From JBBQXK01 sp038251625 (GTDB taxonomy: Bacteria > Pseudomonadota > Alphaproteobacteria > Rhodobacterales > Rhodobacteraceae), in contig JBBSBE010000019.1 of NCBI GenBank assembly GCA_038251625.1, forward strand, positions 1-42,586: a stretch of DNA of 42,586 nucleotides, read 5' to 3'. Shown in pieces: positions 31,581 to 39,399 of this stretch. The position numbers and the translations under genes are program-made. The number at the start of each line of letters is the position of its first letter. Positions within the stretch are counted from its first letter, which is position 1. The notes beneath the pieces were generated by a model. That model made no database searches and was not told where the DNA came from. It worked only from the letters and a program-made list of their open reading frames with translations.

Positions 31581-32093
31581 TCAGGCAGCGGCGGTGGCCA
31601 GGCCCACCTTCATATCCTTCACCAGATAGATGATTTCGCCATCGGCCTCTACCCGCCCGTCGGCCACCCCCATCTTGAGGCGACGGTCGATGACACGGGT
31701 GAAATCGACGAAGTAGCGGATCACGCGGCGGTCGGGCCGCACCATGCCCTTGAGCGAGACCTCGCCGACACCGAGCGCGAAGCCCTGCCCCTGCCAGCCG
31801 CGCCAGCCGAGGTTGAAGCCGGTCAACTGCCACAGGCCGTCAAGGCCGAGGCAGCCGGGCATGACGGGGTTGCCGGGAAAGTGGCAGGCGAAGAACCAAA
31901 GGTCTGGCGTGATGTCGAATTCCGCCACCACATGGCCCTTGCCATGCGCGCCCCGGTCGCCGGAAATATCGGTGATCCGGTCCATCATCAGCATCGGCGG
32001 CAGCGGCAGTTGCGCATTGCCCGGCCCGAAAAGCTCGCCCCGCGCGCATTTCAAGAGGTCGTCACGGTCGAAATGGGTTGGGTAGTCGGCCAT
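31581..32093 (-). CDS. fabA: 3-hydroxydecanoyl-[ACP] dehydratase/isomerase
   Basis: The 170-residue enzyme dehydrates 3-hydroxydecanoyl-ACP and isomerises trans-2 to cis-3 decenoyl-ACP, the entry step to anaerobic-type unsaturated fatty acids. Active-site H71 lies in F-F-A-C-H-F-P-G-N-P-V-M-P-G and D85 in L-G-L-D-G-L-W-Q-L. The start at 32093 gives the usual M-A-D-Y-P N terminus; ATG 32099 also lies in frame. It is first in fabA-fabB-fabI and divergent from irr, so iron status could influence membrane lipid synthesis. That link is inference. Confidence 0.96.
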   Translation of the reverse strand: MADYPTHFDRDDLLKCARGELFGPGNAQLPLPPMLMMDRITDISGDRGAHGKGHVVAEFDITPDLWFFACHFPGNPVMPGCLGLDGLWQLTGFNLGWRGWQGQGFALGVGEVSLKGMVRPDRRVIRYFVDFTRVIDRRLKMGVADGRVEADGEIIYLVKDMKVGLATAAA

Positions 32094-32181
32094 GGGCATC
32101 TGCCTTCGGGTCACTTCTGTGACACTTGCTGTAACACCGGCCCCGAAGCGGGCGCAAGGCCGGGGGTCCTTGCCAGAGCAG

Positions 32182-32211
32182 TTGAAAAACCGGTCGTCTC
32201 GGCGCTATATA
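32182..32211 (+). promoter_or_regulatory. Predicted irr promoter
   Basis: TTGAAA (32182-32187), an 18-base spacer and TATATA (32206-32211) make a good sigma-70-type promoter. The expected start is about 15 bases before the irr ATG. The -10 lies in the divergent fabA/irr region. Confidence 0.6.
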
Positions 32212-32232
32212 CATTGTGGGAGATACACAGAG

Positions 32233-32664
32233 ATGACCGCGACCGACACCAGCCTGACCGACAGGGGCACCGCCTGGCTTGCAACGGCCGGTTTGCGCCC
32301 GACGCGCCAGCGCGTGGCGCTTGCGACGCTGCTGGTGGGCGACGGCGAGGACCGGCATGTGACCGCTGAAAGCCTTTATGCCGCGGCGTGCGGGGCGGAT
32401 GAGGCGGTGAGCCTTGCCACGGTCTACAACACGCTGCGGGCGTTCTGCGAGGCGGGGTTGATGCAGGAGGTCGTGGTCGATGGCGCGCGCAGCTATTTCG
32501 ACACGCGGATGGACGATCACCCGCATTTCTACTGGGAAGACACGCAGACGCTGACCGATGCGCCGTCGGATGAAATGGCGTTCGCCCGGCTTCCCGACCC
32601 GCCGCCCGGCACCGAGATCGCGCGGGTGGATGTGGTGATCCGGCTGCGCCGCTTGCCGCGCTGA
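32233..32664 (+). CDS. irr: Iron response regulator Irr (Fur family)
   Basis: The 143-residue Fur-family regulator has the Irr-type helix: G-L-R-P-T-R-Q-R-V-A-L-A-T-L-L near 20-35, then S-L-A-T-V-Y-N-T-L-R-A-F. The metal/haem site reads D-D-H-P-H-F-Y (H96, H98), a variant of the histidine-rich motif of rhizobial Irr. The C-x-x-C zinc motif of Fur is absent, and there is no N-terminal C-P haem regulatory motif, as is usual for Rhodobacter-type Irr. Irr represses or activates haem and iron genes under low iron. GGGAG precedes the ATG. It is divergent from fabA. Confidence 0.92.
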   Translation: MTATDTSLTDRGTAWLATAGLRPTRQRVALATLLVGDGEDRHVTAESLYAAACGADEAVSLATVYNTLRAFCEAGLMQEVVVDGARSYFDTRMDDHPHFYWEDTQTLTDAPSDEMAFARLPDPPPGTEIARVDVVIRLRRLPR

Positions 32665-32830
32665 CGGTCGGCGCGCGTCTTTTCCGGGCAATTCCGCCGC
32701 GTTTTGGCTATTGTTGGCCCGATTGGGGCCGCCGGGGCCGGAACCGATAGCCAAACCTTGCGTTGTGGAGCACGTAAATGGCGCGGAAATGTGACCCGCG
32801 CCCTGACCCTTTCATGCACTGGCCCGATAC

Positions 32831-33631
32831 ATGCTGATCCGCCACGGATACGACATCACGATTTCCTGCCCGCAGCCCACCCCGCTGATCTGCCTTCTGG
32901 TGCTGCGGGACGAGCGCCGCGATGATCTGCAGGAGCAGGGGATCGTGGAAAGCTTTCCGCGCGTGCCGATCCGGCGCTACAAGGATCTGTTCGGCAACAC
33001 CTGTCTGCGGATGATCGCGCCCGAGGGCAGCTTCAGGCTGCGGCACGAAAGCGTGGTGCGCGATAGCGGGCTGGATGATCCGCAGTATCCCGGCGCCAGC
33101 GAGATGGCCATTCCCGACCTGCCGGACGACACGCTGATCTATCTTCTGGGCAGCCGCTATTGCGAAACTGACGAGTTGAGCCAGACCGCGTGGAACCTGT
33201 TCGGGCAGATTGCACCGGGTTGGGGACGGGTGCAGGCGATTTGCGACTATGCGCACAACCGCATCCAGTTCGACTACAATCAGGCGCGCGCCACGCGGAC
33301 GGCGGCGGATGCAAACCGCGAAGGCGTGGGCGTGTGCCGCGATTTCGCGCATCTGGCCATCGCCCTATGCCGCTGCATGAACATTCCGGCGCGCTATGTG
33401 AACGGGTATCTGGGCGATATCGGCGTGCCGGTGGCGGGGCCAATGGATTTTGCGGCCTGGATCGAGGTGTATCTTGACGGGCGCTGGATGACGTTCGATC
33501 CGCGCAACAACATTCCCCGGATCGGGCGGATCAAGGTGGCGCAGGGGCGCGATGCCGCCGATGTGCCGCTGATGCATTCCTTCGGGCAACACATGCTGAC
33601 CGAGTTTACCGTGATCTGCGACGAGGTCTGA
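32831..33631 (+). CDS. Transglutaminase-like family protein
   Basis: The 266-residue protein has an N-terminal beta-rich domain and a transglutaminase-like core. C169 lies in E-G-V-G-V-C-R-D-F-A-H and the aspartate in W-M-T-F-D-P-R-N-N (D223). The position where the family often has histidine (H-A-W) reads D-F-A-A-W (A208), so the classic C-H-D triad may be incomplete. The C-terminal I-G-R-I-x-x-A-x-G-R-D-A-A-D-V motif is typical of this bacterial subgroup. There is no signal peptide, so it is cytoplasmic. Family members act as proteases or amidases; its function here is unknown. The start at 32831 has no strong ribosome site. Confidence 0.88.
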   Translation: MLIRHGYDITISCPQPTPLICLLVLRDERRDDLQEQGIVESFPRVPIRRYKDLFGNTCLRMIAPEGSFRLRHESVVRDSGLDDPQYPGASEMAIPDLPDDTLIYLLGSRYCETDELSQTAWNLFGQIAPGWGRVQAICDYAHNRIQFDYNQARATRTAADANREGVGVCRDFAHLAIALCRCMNIPARYVNGYLGDIGVPVAGPMDFAAWIEVYLDGRWMTFDPRNNIPRIGRIKVAQGRDAADVPLMHSFGQHMLTEFTVICDEV

Positions 33632-33652
33632 ACCCGGGCGCGGTGCGCTGCA

Positions 33653-34189
33653 CTAGCCAATCGCCCTGCGCACCTCGGCCGCGACGTCGTGAAAGATCCG
33701 CGGGTCGCGGGCGACCTGCGCCATCATCAACGCGCCTTCGAGGGCGGCCATCGTGTGGCGCGCCGATGTCGCGGCATCACCAGCCTTGGCGCGGGTAAAG
33801 ACCGCTTCAAGCCACTGCTGGCAGAAGGTGAAGAATGCGGCGACCTCGATGGCAACACTGTCCGGCAGATCGCGCACCTCCGCCCCCATGAGCCCGCACA
33901 GACACATGCGCCCCTGGTCGAGCGTGGCGGCGAAGGCCGCGACGAAGCGCCCGAGCGCGTCTGACGGCGTGCCATCGCCCGCCGCGCCGATGGTGGCTGC
34001 AAATCCCTTGCGGTAGCGTTCTGCCAGCGTTTGGCCAAGATCGGCCTTGGTCGGGAAATGGTAATGGATGCTGGCGGCCTTGATCCCCGCATCGCGCGCC
34101 AGATCGTTGAAGCTGAAGCCGTTGTAGCCGCGCGTCTGCACGCGCGTGGCGGCAAGATCCAGAAGCAGGTCGCGGGTGCCGGTCATCAT
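33653..34189 (-). CDS. TetR-family transcriptional regulator
   Basis: The 178-residue protein has a TetR N-terminal helix-turn-helix: G-Y-N-G-F-S-F-N-D-L-A-R-D-A-G-I-K-A-A-S-I-H-Y-H-F-P-T-K. The C-terminal ligand domain carries a C-L-C-G-L-M-G-A-E stretch typical of the AcrR/YxaF-like subgroup. AGAGAG lies shortly before the paired ATG codons at 34189 and 34186; the longer frame from 34237 is unsupported. It is divergent from an SDR oxidoreductase and probably represses it through the repeated sites between them. Confidence 0.92.
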   Translation of the reverse strand: MMTGTRDLLLDLAATRVQTRGYNGFSFNDLARDAGIKAASIHYHFPTKADLGQTLAERYRKGFAATIGAAGDGTPSDALGRFVAAFAATLDQGRMCLCGLMGAEVRDLPDSVAIEVAAFFTFCQQWLEAVFTRAKAGDAATSARHTMAALEGALMMAQVARDPRIFHDVAAEVRRAIG

Positions 34190-34226
34190 CAACTCTCTGT
34201 TCACGACAGAAATAGGGCTGGCGTGC

Positions 34227-34269
34227 CTACCTATCAACAGCTAGATTGATTCTACCTAGTAATAGATAG
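34227..34269. promoter_or_regulatory. Tandem TetR operator candidates
   Basis: CTACCTATCAACAGCTAG (34227-34244) and CTACCTAGTAATAGATAG (34252-34269) are 18-bp copies of one motif, 25 bases apart. The second is nearly palindromic: CTAxCTA facing TAGxTAG around GTAA. They fill the gap between the divergent TetR and SDR genes, as expected for autoregulatory TetR sites. Confidence 0.75.
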
Positions 34270-34291
34270 ATTCGATGGCGAGGAGATGGGC

Positions 34292-35059
34292 ATGCGATTC
34301 AAGGACAGGGTGGCCGTGGTCACGGGCGGCGGAACCGGAATAGGACGTGCCGCCGCAGCGGCGCTGATTGCAGAGGGCGCGCGCGTCGTGCTGACGGGGC
34401 GGCGCGGCGATGTGCTGGAAAAGGCCGCAGCCGGGATTGACCCAACGGGGCACGCGGTTGCCGTCTTTGCGGGTGACATTGCCGAACCCGAGACGGGCAA
34501 GGCGGCTGTCGCGCTGGCGGTGGAGCGGTTCGGGGGCCTCGATATCCTGATCAACAACGCGGGCATCTTCCGCCCGACGCCCTTTCTGGACCATACCGAA
34601 GAAGATTATGACCGCACGGTTGCCACCATCCTGAAGGGAAAGTTCTTTGCGGCACAGGCGGCGGCGCGTGCAATGCAGATGCGTGGCGGCGGCGCAATCG
34701 TGCAGACGGGTTCGATGTGGGCCTTGCAGGCGGTTGGTGCCACGCCGTCTGCTGCCTATTCTGCCGCCAAGGCGGGGGTGCATCAGATGGTCAAGAACCT
34801 GGCGATCGAACTTGCCCCGCAGCACATCCGCATCAACGCGGTGGCACCTGCTGTGGTGAATACCCCGGTCTTTGGCACATTCCTGCCCGAGGATCAGGTG
34901 GAGCCGGTTCTGGCTTCCTTTGCAGCGTTCCATCCCCTCGGGCGCATCGGCCAGCCCGCTGACATCGTGGCTGCGATCCTGTTCTTTGCGTCGGATGCCG
35001 CAGGCTGGATCACGGGCACCGTCCTGCCTGTGGACGGCGGCGTGATGGCGGGTCGCTGA
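34292..35059 (+). CDS. Short-chain dehydrogenase/reductase
   Basis: The 255-residue oxidoreductase has the NAD(P) motif T-G-G-G-T-G-I-G-R near residue 10, N-N-A-G-I-F, S139 in T-G-S-M-W and the catalytic Y-S-A-A-K. The C-terminal P-V-D-G-G-V is also typical. GAGGAG lies six bases before ATG 34292, so the ATG at 34286 is not used. The substrate is unknown. It is divergent from a TetR regulator and likely induced by that regulator's ligand, perhaps the SDR's own substrate. R33-R34 after the second strand (T-G-R-R-G) suggests NADP preference. Confidence 0.94.
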   Translation: MRFKDRVAVVTGGGTGIGRAAAAALIAEGARVVLTGRRGDVLEKAAAGIDPTGHAVAVFAGDIAEPETGKAAVALAVERFGGLDILINNAGIFRPTPFLDHTEEDYDRTVATILKGKFFAAQAAARAMQMRGGGAIVQTGSMWALQAVGATPSAAYSAAKAGVHQMVKNLAIELAPQHIRINAVAPAVVNTPVFGTFLPEDQVEPVLASFAAFHPLGRIGQPADIVAAILFFASDAAGWITGTVLPVDGGVMAGR

Positions 35060-35062
35060 GGC

Positions 35063-35091
35063 GTGGCGGGGCCGGGGGACGGCCCCGCCAC
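35063..35091. terminator. Bidirectional hairpin between SDR and fasciclin genes
   Basis: GTGGCGGGGCCG (35063-35074) pairs with CGGCCCCGCCAC (35080-35091) over a five-base loop. It lies between convergent stops, without T-runs, and may work for both strands. Confidence 0.6.
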
Positions 35092-35100
35092 CGGCTGCCG

Positions 35101-35640
35101 TCACTTTGGGACAAGCACCGTGTTGACGACGTGGATCACGCCGTTCGACTGATCGACATCGGCAATCGTGATGGTGCCGATATTGCGCGACTCGCTGTAG
35201 ACCATCGCGGTGTTGCCCTTGAACTTGACCGACAGCGCGTCACCCGAAAGCGTGCGCAGGTTGGCGTAGCCGTCCTTGCCCACCTTGGCCCGCAGATCGG
35301 CCAGCTTGAGATCGCCTGCCACCACATGGGCAGTCAGCACCTTGGTCAGAAGCGCCTTGTTTTCGGGCTTCAGCAGCGTCTCGACAGTGCCTGCGGGCAG
35401 CGCGGCGAACGCCTCGTTCGTCGGCGCAAAGACGGTGAAGGGGCCGGGGCCCATCAGCGCATCGACCAGCCCGGCTTCCTTGACGGCGGCCACAAGCGTG
35501 GTGTGATCGGCCGAGTTCACCGCGTTTTCGACGATGTTCTTCGTCTCGAACATCGGCGCGCCGCCGACGTTCGGATTGGCCGCGAAAGCGGGGGCAGCCA
35601 TCAGGGCCGCAACGGCGACCAGTGCATGGGTTTTGCGCAT
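35101..35640 (-). CDS. Exported fasciclin (FAS1) domain protein
   Basis: The 179-residue precursor has a signal peptide ending A-P-A-F-A (cleavage near residue 20). One FAS1 domain follows: N-S-A-D-H-T-T-L-V-A-A-V-K-E-A-G-L, then G-P-F-T-V-F-A-P-T-N-E-A-F-A, a Y-A-N-L-R-T-L-S-G-D stretch and I-x-x-A-D-V-D-Q-S-N-G-V-I-H-V-V-N-T-V-L. Bacterial FAS1 proteins are secreted and linked to adhesion or stress. GGAGG precedes the ATG. It converges on the SDR gene. Confidence 0.95.
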   Translation of the reverse strand: MRKTHALVAVAALMAAPAFAANPNVGGAPMFETKNIVENAVNSADHTTLVAAVKEAGLVDALMGPGPFTVFAPTNEAFAALPAGTVETLLKPENKALLTKVLTAHVVAGDLKLADLRAKVGKDGYANLRTLSGDALSVKFKGNTAMVYSESRNIGTITIADVDQSNGVIHVVNTVLVPK

Positions 35641-35753
35641 GAAATCCTCCTGAGCAGGGGCCGGGGTGATCCCGACCGCGTGGTTTCAGGAACGGGCGCG
35701 CGGCTGGCAGAGTTGCAGACGGGCCGCGCCTTCACGGTTTTGTGTTTCGCAGG

Positions 35754-36623
35754 CTAGAACCATTGCCCCGGTTCCATCAGCCCAAGGTCCATCAATTGCT
35801 GGCTTTTCCATTCGAAGGGGATGGAGTTGCGCCACCGAAAGCTATGGATATCGAATTTGGATCCCGGATTGGTGCGCAGGACCTTGGCGGTTCGAAAGCT
35901 CATTACTGCGGTGGTGATGTTGTTGTGCCAGGGGCAGGCGTAGGTGTTGAATTCTTCGTCGCTGAACGTGTAATCGGCACGCAGGCGCAAGCCCGGCTTG
36001 GCGCGGAAGAGCGCGATCCTGTCGATCTTGCGCCGGGCGGGGGGCACGTGTTCCTCGAACCGCCAGCGCAGGCCGCCGAAGAAATCAAGCTGGCGTTCGC
36101 GGGGGTAGTTGTGGTTCGCAGGATCGGGACGCCCGAGTGCATAGTATCCAGACCGGTCAAGCAGCGCGTCTTCGCGTGACACGGCATTGTCGTGGCGCCC
36201 AAGGTCGCCGGCGTAAAGATCGATCACGTAGGACAGGAACGCGTCGCGCCGTTCTTCTGCGTGAAAGGCGATGAGTTCCCGGATGTTGCGCGTTTCGCAA
36301 AAGGGAAAGTAAAGGTATTCGGCGTTGTAGCCATAATAGATCCACTGCCCCGGCAGCGCCTCGATCAGGGCATTGACCGCGCGTTCCAGCGCGCCTTCGG
36401 CAAAGACATCGTAGCGCACGATCTGAAGACGGTCGGCCCATTCCGGGCGCAAGGTCAGCCCTTCTGGGGCCAGGAGGATCACCTCGCGGAAGCCCATGGC
36501 AAGGTGATGGTCAAGCGTGCTGTCCAGTTCGACCCCGTCTTCGGCCATGATGACGGCAAAAGGGCCTTTCTGCGCCCGCGTGTGCAGGTCAGCGACATAG
36601 GCGGTCAGGCTGGCGTGGTGCAT
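35754..36623 (-). CDS. Conserved protein, possibly glycosyltransferase family 2-like
   Basis: The 289-residue cytoplasmic protein opens with F-A-V-I-M-A-E-D-G-V-E-L-D-S-T-L-x-H-H-L and V-I-L-L-A-P-E, reminiscent of the first strands of a GT-A fold. Y-F-P-F-C-E-T-R-N-I near 115 and D-L-Y-A-G-D-L near 145 are further striking motifs. The C terminus includes H-N-N-I-T-T-A-V-M-S-F and F-R-W-R-N-S-I-P-F-E. From memory, Rhodobacteraceae relatives are named glycosyltransferase family 2, but a metal-binding D-x-D is not clear, so activity is unproven. It is divergent from miaB across 141 bases. Confidence 0.75.
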   Translation of the reverse strand: MHHASLTAYVADLHTRAQKGPFAVIMAEDGVELDSTLDHHLAMGFREVILLAPEGLTLRPEWADRLQIVRYDVFAEGALERAVNALIEALPGQWIYYGYNAEYLYFPFCETRNIRELIAFHAEERRDAFLSYVIDLYAGDLGRHDNAVSREDALLDRSGYYALGRPDPANHNYPRERQLDFFGGLRWRFEEHVPPARRKIDRIALFRAKPGLRLRADYTFSDEEFNTYACPWHNNITTAVMSFRTAKVLRTNPGSKFDIHSFRWRNSIPFEWKSQQLMDLGLMEPGQWF

Positions 36624-36764
36624 GCGGGGCCGGGCAGGTTCGGGTTTCCCGGTGCAGACTCGGACAATTCGGGGCGAAGGTCAAACCCCACGCGGGGGGA
36701 GCGGGGCGTTGCGGCAGGGGCGGGGGCGGTGTAGAACCCGGCGCTGACCCTGCGGGAGGCCAAG

Positions 36765-38063
36765 ATGCAAGCGCCAAAGAAGCTGTTCATCAAGACCTAT
36801 GGCTGCCAGATGAACGTGCATGACAGCGAGCGCATGGCCGAAATCATGGCAGCCGAAGGCTATGAAGCCACCGATGTGGCGGCCGAGGCCGATATGGTGC
36901 TGTTGAACACCTGTCACATCCGCGAGAAGGCGGCAGAAAAGGTGTATTCCGATCTGGGGCGGTTGCGCCCGCTGAAAGTCGCAAAGCCTGACCTCAAGAT
37001 CGCGGTGGCGGGCTGCGTGGCGCAGGCGGAAGGGGCCGAGATCATCCGGCGCGCGCCGATGGTCGATCTGGTGGTCGGGCCGCAAAGCTATCATCGTCTG
37101 CCCGCGATGCTGCGGGCAGAGGGCCGGGTAATCGACACCGAGTTTCCGCCCGAGGACAAATTCGACCATCTGCCGCCGCGCAAGTCATCGCGCGGGCCGA
37201 CGGCGTTTCTGACCGTGCAGGAGGGGTGCGACAAGTTCTGCGCCTTTTGCGTGGTGCCCTATACGCGGGGGGCCGAAGTCAGCCGCACGCCCGCCCGCAT
37301 TCTGGCCGAGGCGCGCGATCTGGTCAGCCGGGGGGTGCGCGAGATCACGCTGCTCGGCCAGAATGTGAATGCCTGGCATGGCGAGGAGTGGAGCCTTGGC
37401 CGGCTCATCCGTGCGCTGGCCGAGGTGGAGGGGCTGGTGCGCATCCGCTATACCACCAGCCACCCCAACGACATGGACGATGACCTGATTGCTGCGCATG
37501 GCGAGGTGGCTGCGCTGATGCCCTATCTGCATCTGCCGGTGCAATCGGGCAGCGACCGCATTCTGAAGGCCATGAACCGCAGGCACACCGCAGACGACTA
37601 CCTGCGCGTGATCGAGCGTGTGCGGGCGGCGCGGCCCGATATCCTGCTCAGTTCCGATTTCATCGTGGGTTTCCCCGGCGAGACCGAGGACGATTTCGAA
37701 GCCACGCTGGATTTGATCCGAGCGGTGGGGTTTGGTGCCGCCTTCAGCTTCAGGTATTCGGCCCGGCCCGGAACCCCCGCAGCGGAAAAGCCGGATGTGG
37801 AGGCGGCGGTGGCCGACGCGCGGTTGCAGCGTCTGCAGGCCTTGATCACCGCGCAGCAACGTGCGGCGCAAGAGGCGATGGTGGGGCGCGAGGTCAGCGT
37901 GCTGTATGAAAAGCCGGGCCGCATGGCAGGGCAGATGACCGGAAAATCCGACCATCTGCACGCCGTGCACGTGGCGGATGAGGGCGGGGCGGTGGGCGAT
38001 CTGGTCCGCGTGCGGATCACGGCCACATCGACCAATTCGCTGGCGGGTACTCGGCTGGGCTAA
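36765..38063 (+). CDS. miaB: tRNA-2-methylthio-N6-dimethylallyladenosine synthase
   Basis: The 432-residue radical SAM methylthiotransferase modifies A37 of tRNAs that read UNN codons. The N-terminal UPF0004 domain has three cluster cysteines, C14 (TYGCQMN), C50 (LNTCHIREKA) and C84 (VAGCVAQ). The radical SAM triad is C155-x3-C159-x2-C162. A TRAM domain follows from about 365 (residues after Q-A-L-I-T-A-Q-Q). GGGAGG precedes the ATG. Confidence 0.97.
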   Translation: MQAPKKLFIKTYGCQMNVHDSERMAEIMAAEGYEATDVAAEADMVLLNTCHIREKAAEKVYSDLGRLRPLKVAKPDLKIAVAGCVAQAEGAEIIRRAPMVDLVVGPQSYHRLPAMLRAEGRVIDTEFPPEDKFDHLPPRKSSRGPTAFLTVQEGCDKFCAFCVVPYTRGAEVSRTPARILAEARDLVSRGVREITLLGQNVNAWHGEEWSLGRLIRALAEVEGLVRIRYTTSHPNDMDDDLIAAHGEVAALMPYLHLPVQSGSDRILKAMNRRHTADDYLRVIERVRAARPDILLSSDFIVGFPGETEDDFEATLDLIRAVGFGAAFSFRYSARPGTPAAEKPDVEAAVADARLQRLQALITAQQRAAQEAMVGREVSVLYEKPGRMAGQMTGKSDHLHAVHVADEGGAVGDLVRVRITATSTNSLAGTRLG

Positions 38064-38246
38064 GGCCGGGCCGCGCTGTTTCCACGGCGCCACCAATCTG
38101 GGGAAAGCTGCACAAGATTGGCGCGGGAACGCAACAATTAGTTCCTCCGTCCCATCCTGCCACGACATTTTGCTTTACAAGCGCTTTGCACGAATGACAG
38201 TGTTTTCTGGGTTGCTGGTGAACGGAACGCCCGGGGGGGTGCAATT

Positions 38247-38819
38247 GTGACAATTCGGATCGCTGGGATCGCGCGCTGGCTTTTGGGAGCGGCGGCGGTT
38301 TCACTGGCGTTTGCAGGCGGCGCGCCACTGGAGGCGCAGACCAAGCCGCGCCAGGTTGGAAAAATCGAATGGGGCGCATGGATCGATGATGACGGTTGCA
38401 TGCATTGGTGGGCGGACGGTGGCCTTGAGGGCTATATGGTTCCGCGCCGCAACCCCAAAACAGGCAAGCCCGTTTGCCTTAAGAAGAACACCTGTCTGGT
38501 GGAGAACACCGACACCTTGTTCGCGACAGATTCTGCGCGGTTGACGGCCATTGGCCGGGCGCGGCTGACCAAGTTTTTCCAGCAGGCCGGGGCTTTTGGA
38601 TACGCCGTCTATGGCCACACCGACAGCCGCGCCTCGGATGAATACAACATCCGCCTGTCGCAGCGCAGGGCAGCCTCGGTTGCCGCTGTCGCGCGGTCGG
38701 TCGGGGCGCAGGTTGAGCGAGAGATCGGCTATGGCGAACGGGTGCCGCTGGTGGCCAACACATCTGCGGCCAACATGCACAAGAACCGTCGCGTCGAAGT
38801 CGTGTGCTACCGGTGGTGA
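38247..38819 (+). CDS. OmpA-like periplasmic protein with N-terminal two-cysteine module
   Basis: The 190-residue precursor starts at GTG 38247, preceded by a G-run ribosome site. The signal peptide ends near residue 30 (L-E-A-Q). Residues 47-77 carry a module D-x-D-G-C51-x2-W-x2-D-x-G-x-E-G-Y-x2-P-R and end in P-V-C77. The OmpA C-terminal domain follows (about 85-188): D-T-L-F-A-T-D-S-A near its start, G-H-T-D-S-R-A-S-D-E-Y-N and S-Q-R-R-A, then the final N-R-R-V-E-V-V. OmpA-like domains bind diaminopimelate in peptidoglycan. The same module recurs in the lipoprotein just downstream. Confidence 0.88.
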   Translation: MTIRIAGIARWLLGAAAVSLAFAGGAPLEAQTKPRQVGKIEWGAWIDDDGCMHWWADGGLEGYMVPRRNPKTGKPVCLKKNTCLVENTDTLFATDSARLTAIGRARLTKFFQQAGAFGYAVYGHTDSRASDEYNIRLSQRRAASVAAVARSVGAQVEREIGYGERVPLVANTSAANMHKNRRVEVVCYRW

Positions 38820-38830
38820 GGGATATGAAC

Positions 38831-39196
38831 ATGCGCTTGATTCCTCTGGCCCTGCTTGCGGCGGCAGGCCTTGCCGGGTGCGAAACGATCACGGTTGAAT
38901 CGGGGCTCTCGCCCTACAAGGAAAGCCCCGACACGGTGATCGCGACGGCCTATGACACGGGCCGCGATGCCGGGCGGCTGACCAACGGTGGCGCGGCGAT
39001 CGCCTATGATCCCGATGGCTGCCAGAACTGGATCATCGACGATGGCGTAGAGGGTTATTCCACGCCCCGTTTCGACCCTGTTTCGGGTCTGCCGGTCTGC
39101 AACAACGAATTTCCGCCGGGTGCCGTGGTCAAGGATTACCAATCGCCCAATGCGGGCATCAAGGATTACGTGCCCGGATCGAGCGTCCGCAAATAG
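38831..39196 (+). CDS. Lipoprotein sharing the two-cysteine module with its neighbour
   Basis: The 121-residue precursor has a lipobox L-A-G-C (C17) and no other signal. It starts at ATG 38831, with GAGGG about eight bases upstream; ATG 38825 is in frame. Residues 60-90 match the module in the OmpA-like protein: D-x-D-G-C64, W67, D70-x-G72-x-E-G-Y76, P-R80 and P-V-C90. Both copies have 26 residues between the cysteines. A short repeat K-D-Y-x-x-P/S-x-A-G-I-K-D-Y follows. An outer-membrane lipoprotein and a peptidoglycan-binding partner encoded back to back suggest a joint envelope role. Confidence 0.85.
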   Translation: MRLIPLALLAAAGLAGCETITVESGLSPYKESPDTVIATAYDTGRDAGRLTNGGAAIAYDPDGCQNWIIDDGVEGYSTPRFDPVSGLPVCNNEFPPGAVVKDYQSPNAGIKDYVPGSSVRK

Positions 39197-39214
39197 CGCG
39201 GTGCACATCACCTT

Positions 39215-39254
39215 CACACGGCCCGCCCGGACCACCGGGCGGGCCGTGTGCTTT
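39215..39254 (+). terminator. Strong intrinsic terminator after the lipoprotein gene
   Basis: CACACGGCCCGCCCGG (39215-39230) pairs perfectly with CCGGGCGGGCCGTGTG (39235-39250) over an ACCA loop, a 16-bp stem. CTTTT follows. It lies 18 bases past the stop codon. Confidence 0.92.
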
Positions 39255-39277
39255 TGCGCCTATCCGCAAGCAATGGT

Positions 39278-39305
39278 GGATTTGTCACCGAACCGGCACA
39301 AATCC
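39278..39305. promoter_or_regulatory. Inverted repeat upstream of phoH
   Basis: GGATTTGT (39278-39285) and ACAAATCC (39298-39305) are perfect inverted repeats 12 bases apart, lying 95 bases before the phoH start. Position and symmetry fit a regulator site or promoter element. The binding protein is unknown. Confidence 0.4.
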
Positions 39306-39399
39306 GCGCCACACTGGTATCCTGCGGTATCTCGCCGCTTGCCACAGCCCCGAGTGGGGCGCAGACTTCCATCAGGAATGAAAGCATAAGGAGACGTCC

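Noticed and set aside
38093..38121. CCAATCT/AGATTGG hairpin after miaB
   Set aside because: The stem is only 7 bp with a 15-base loop and no T-run, too weak to call a terminator.
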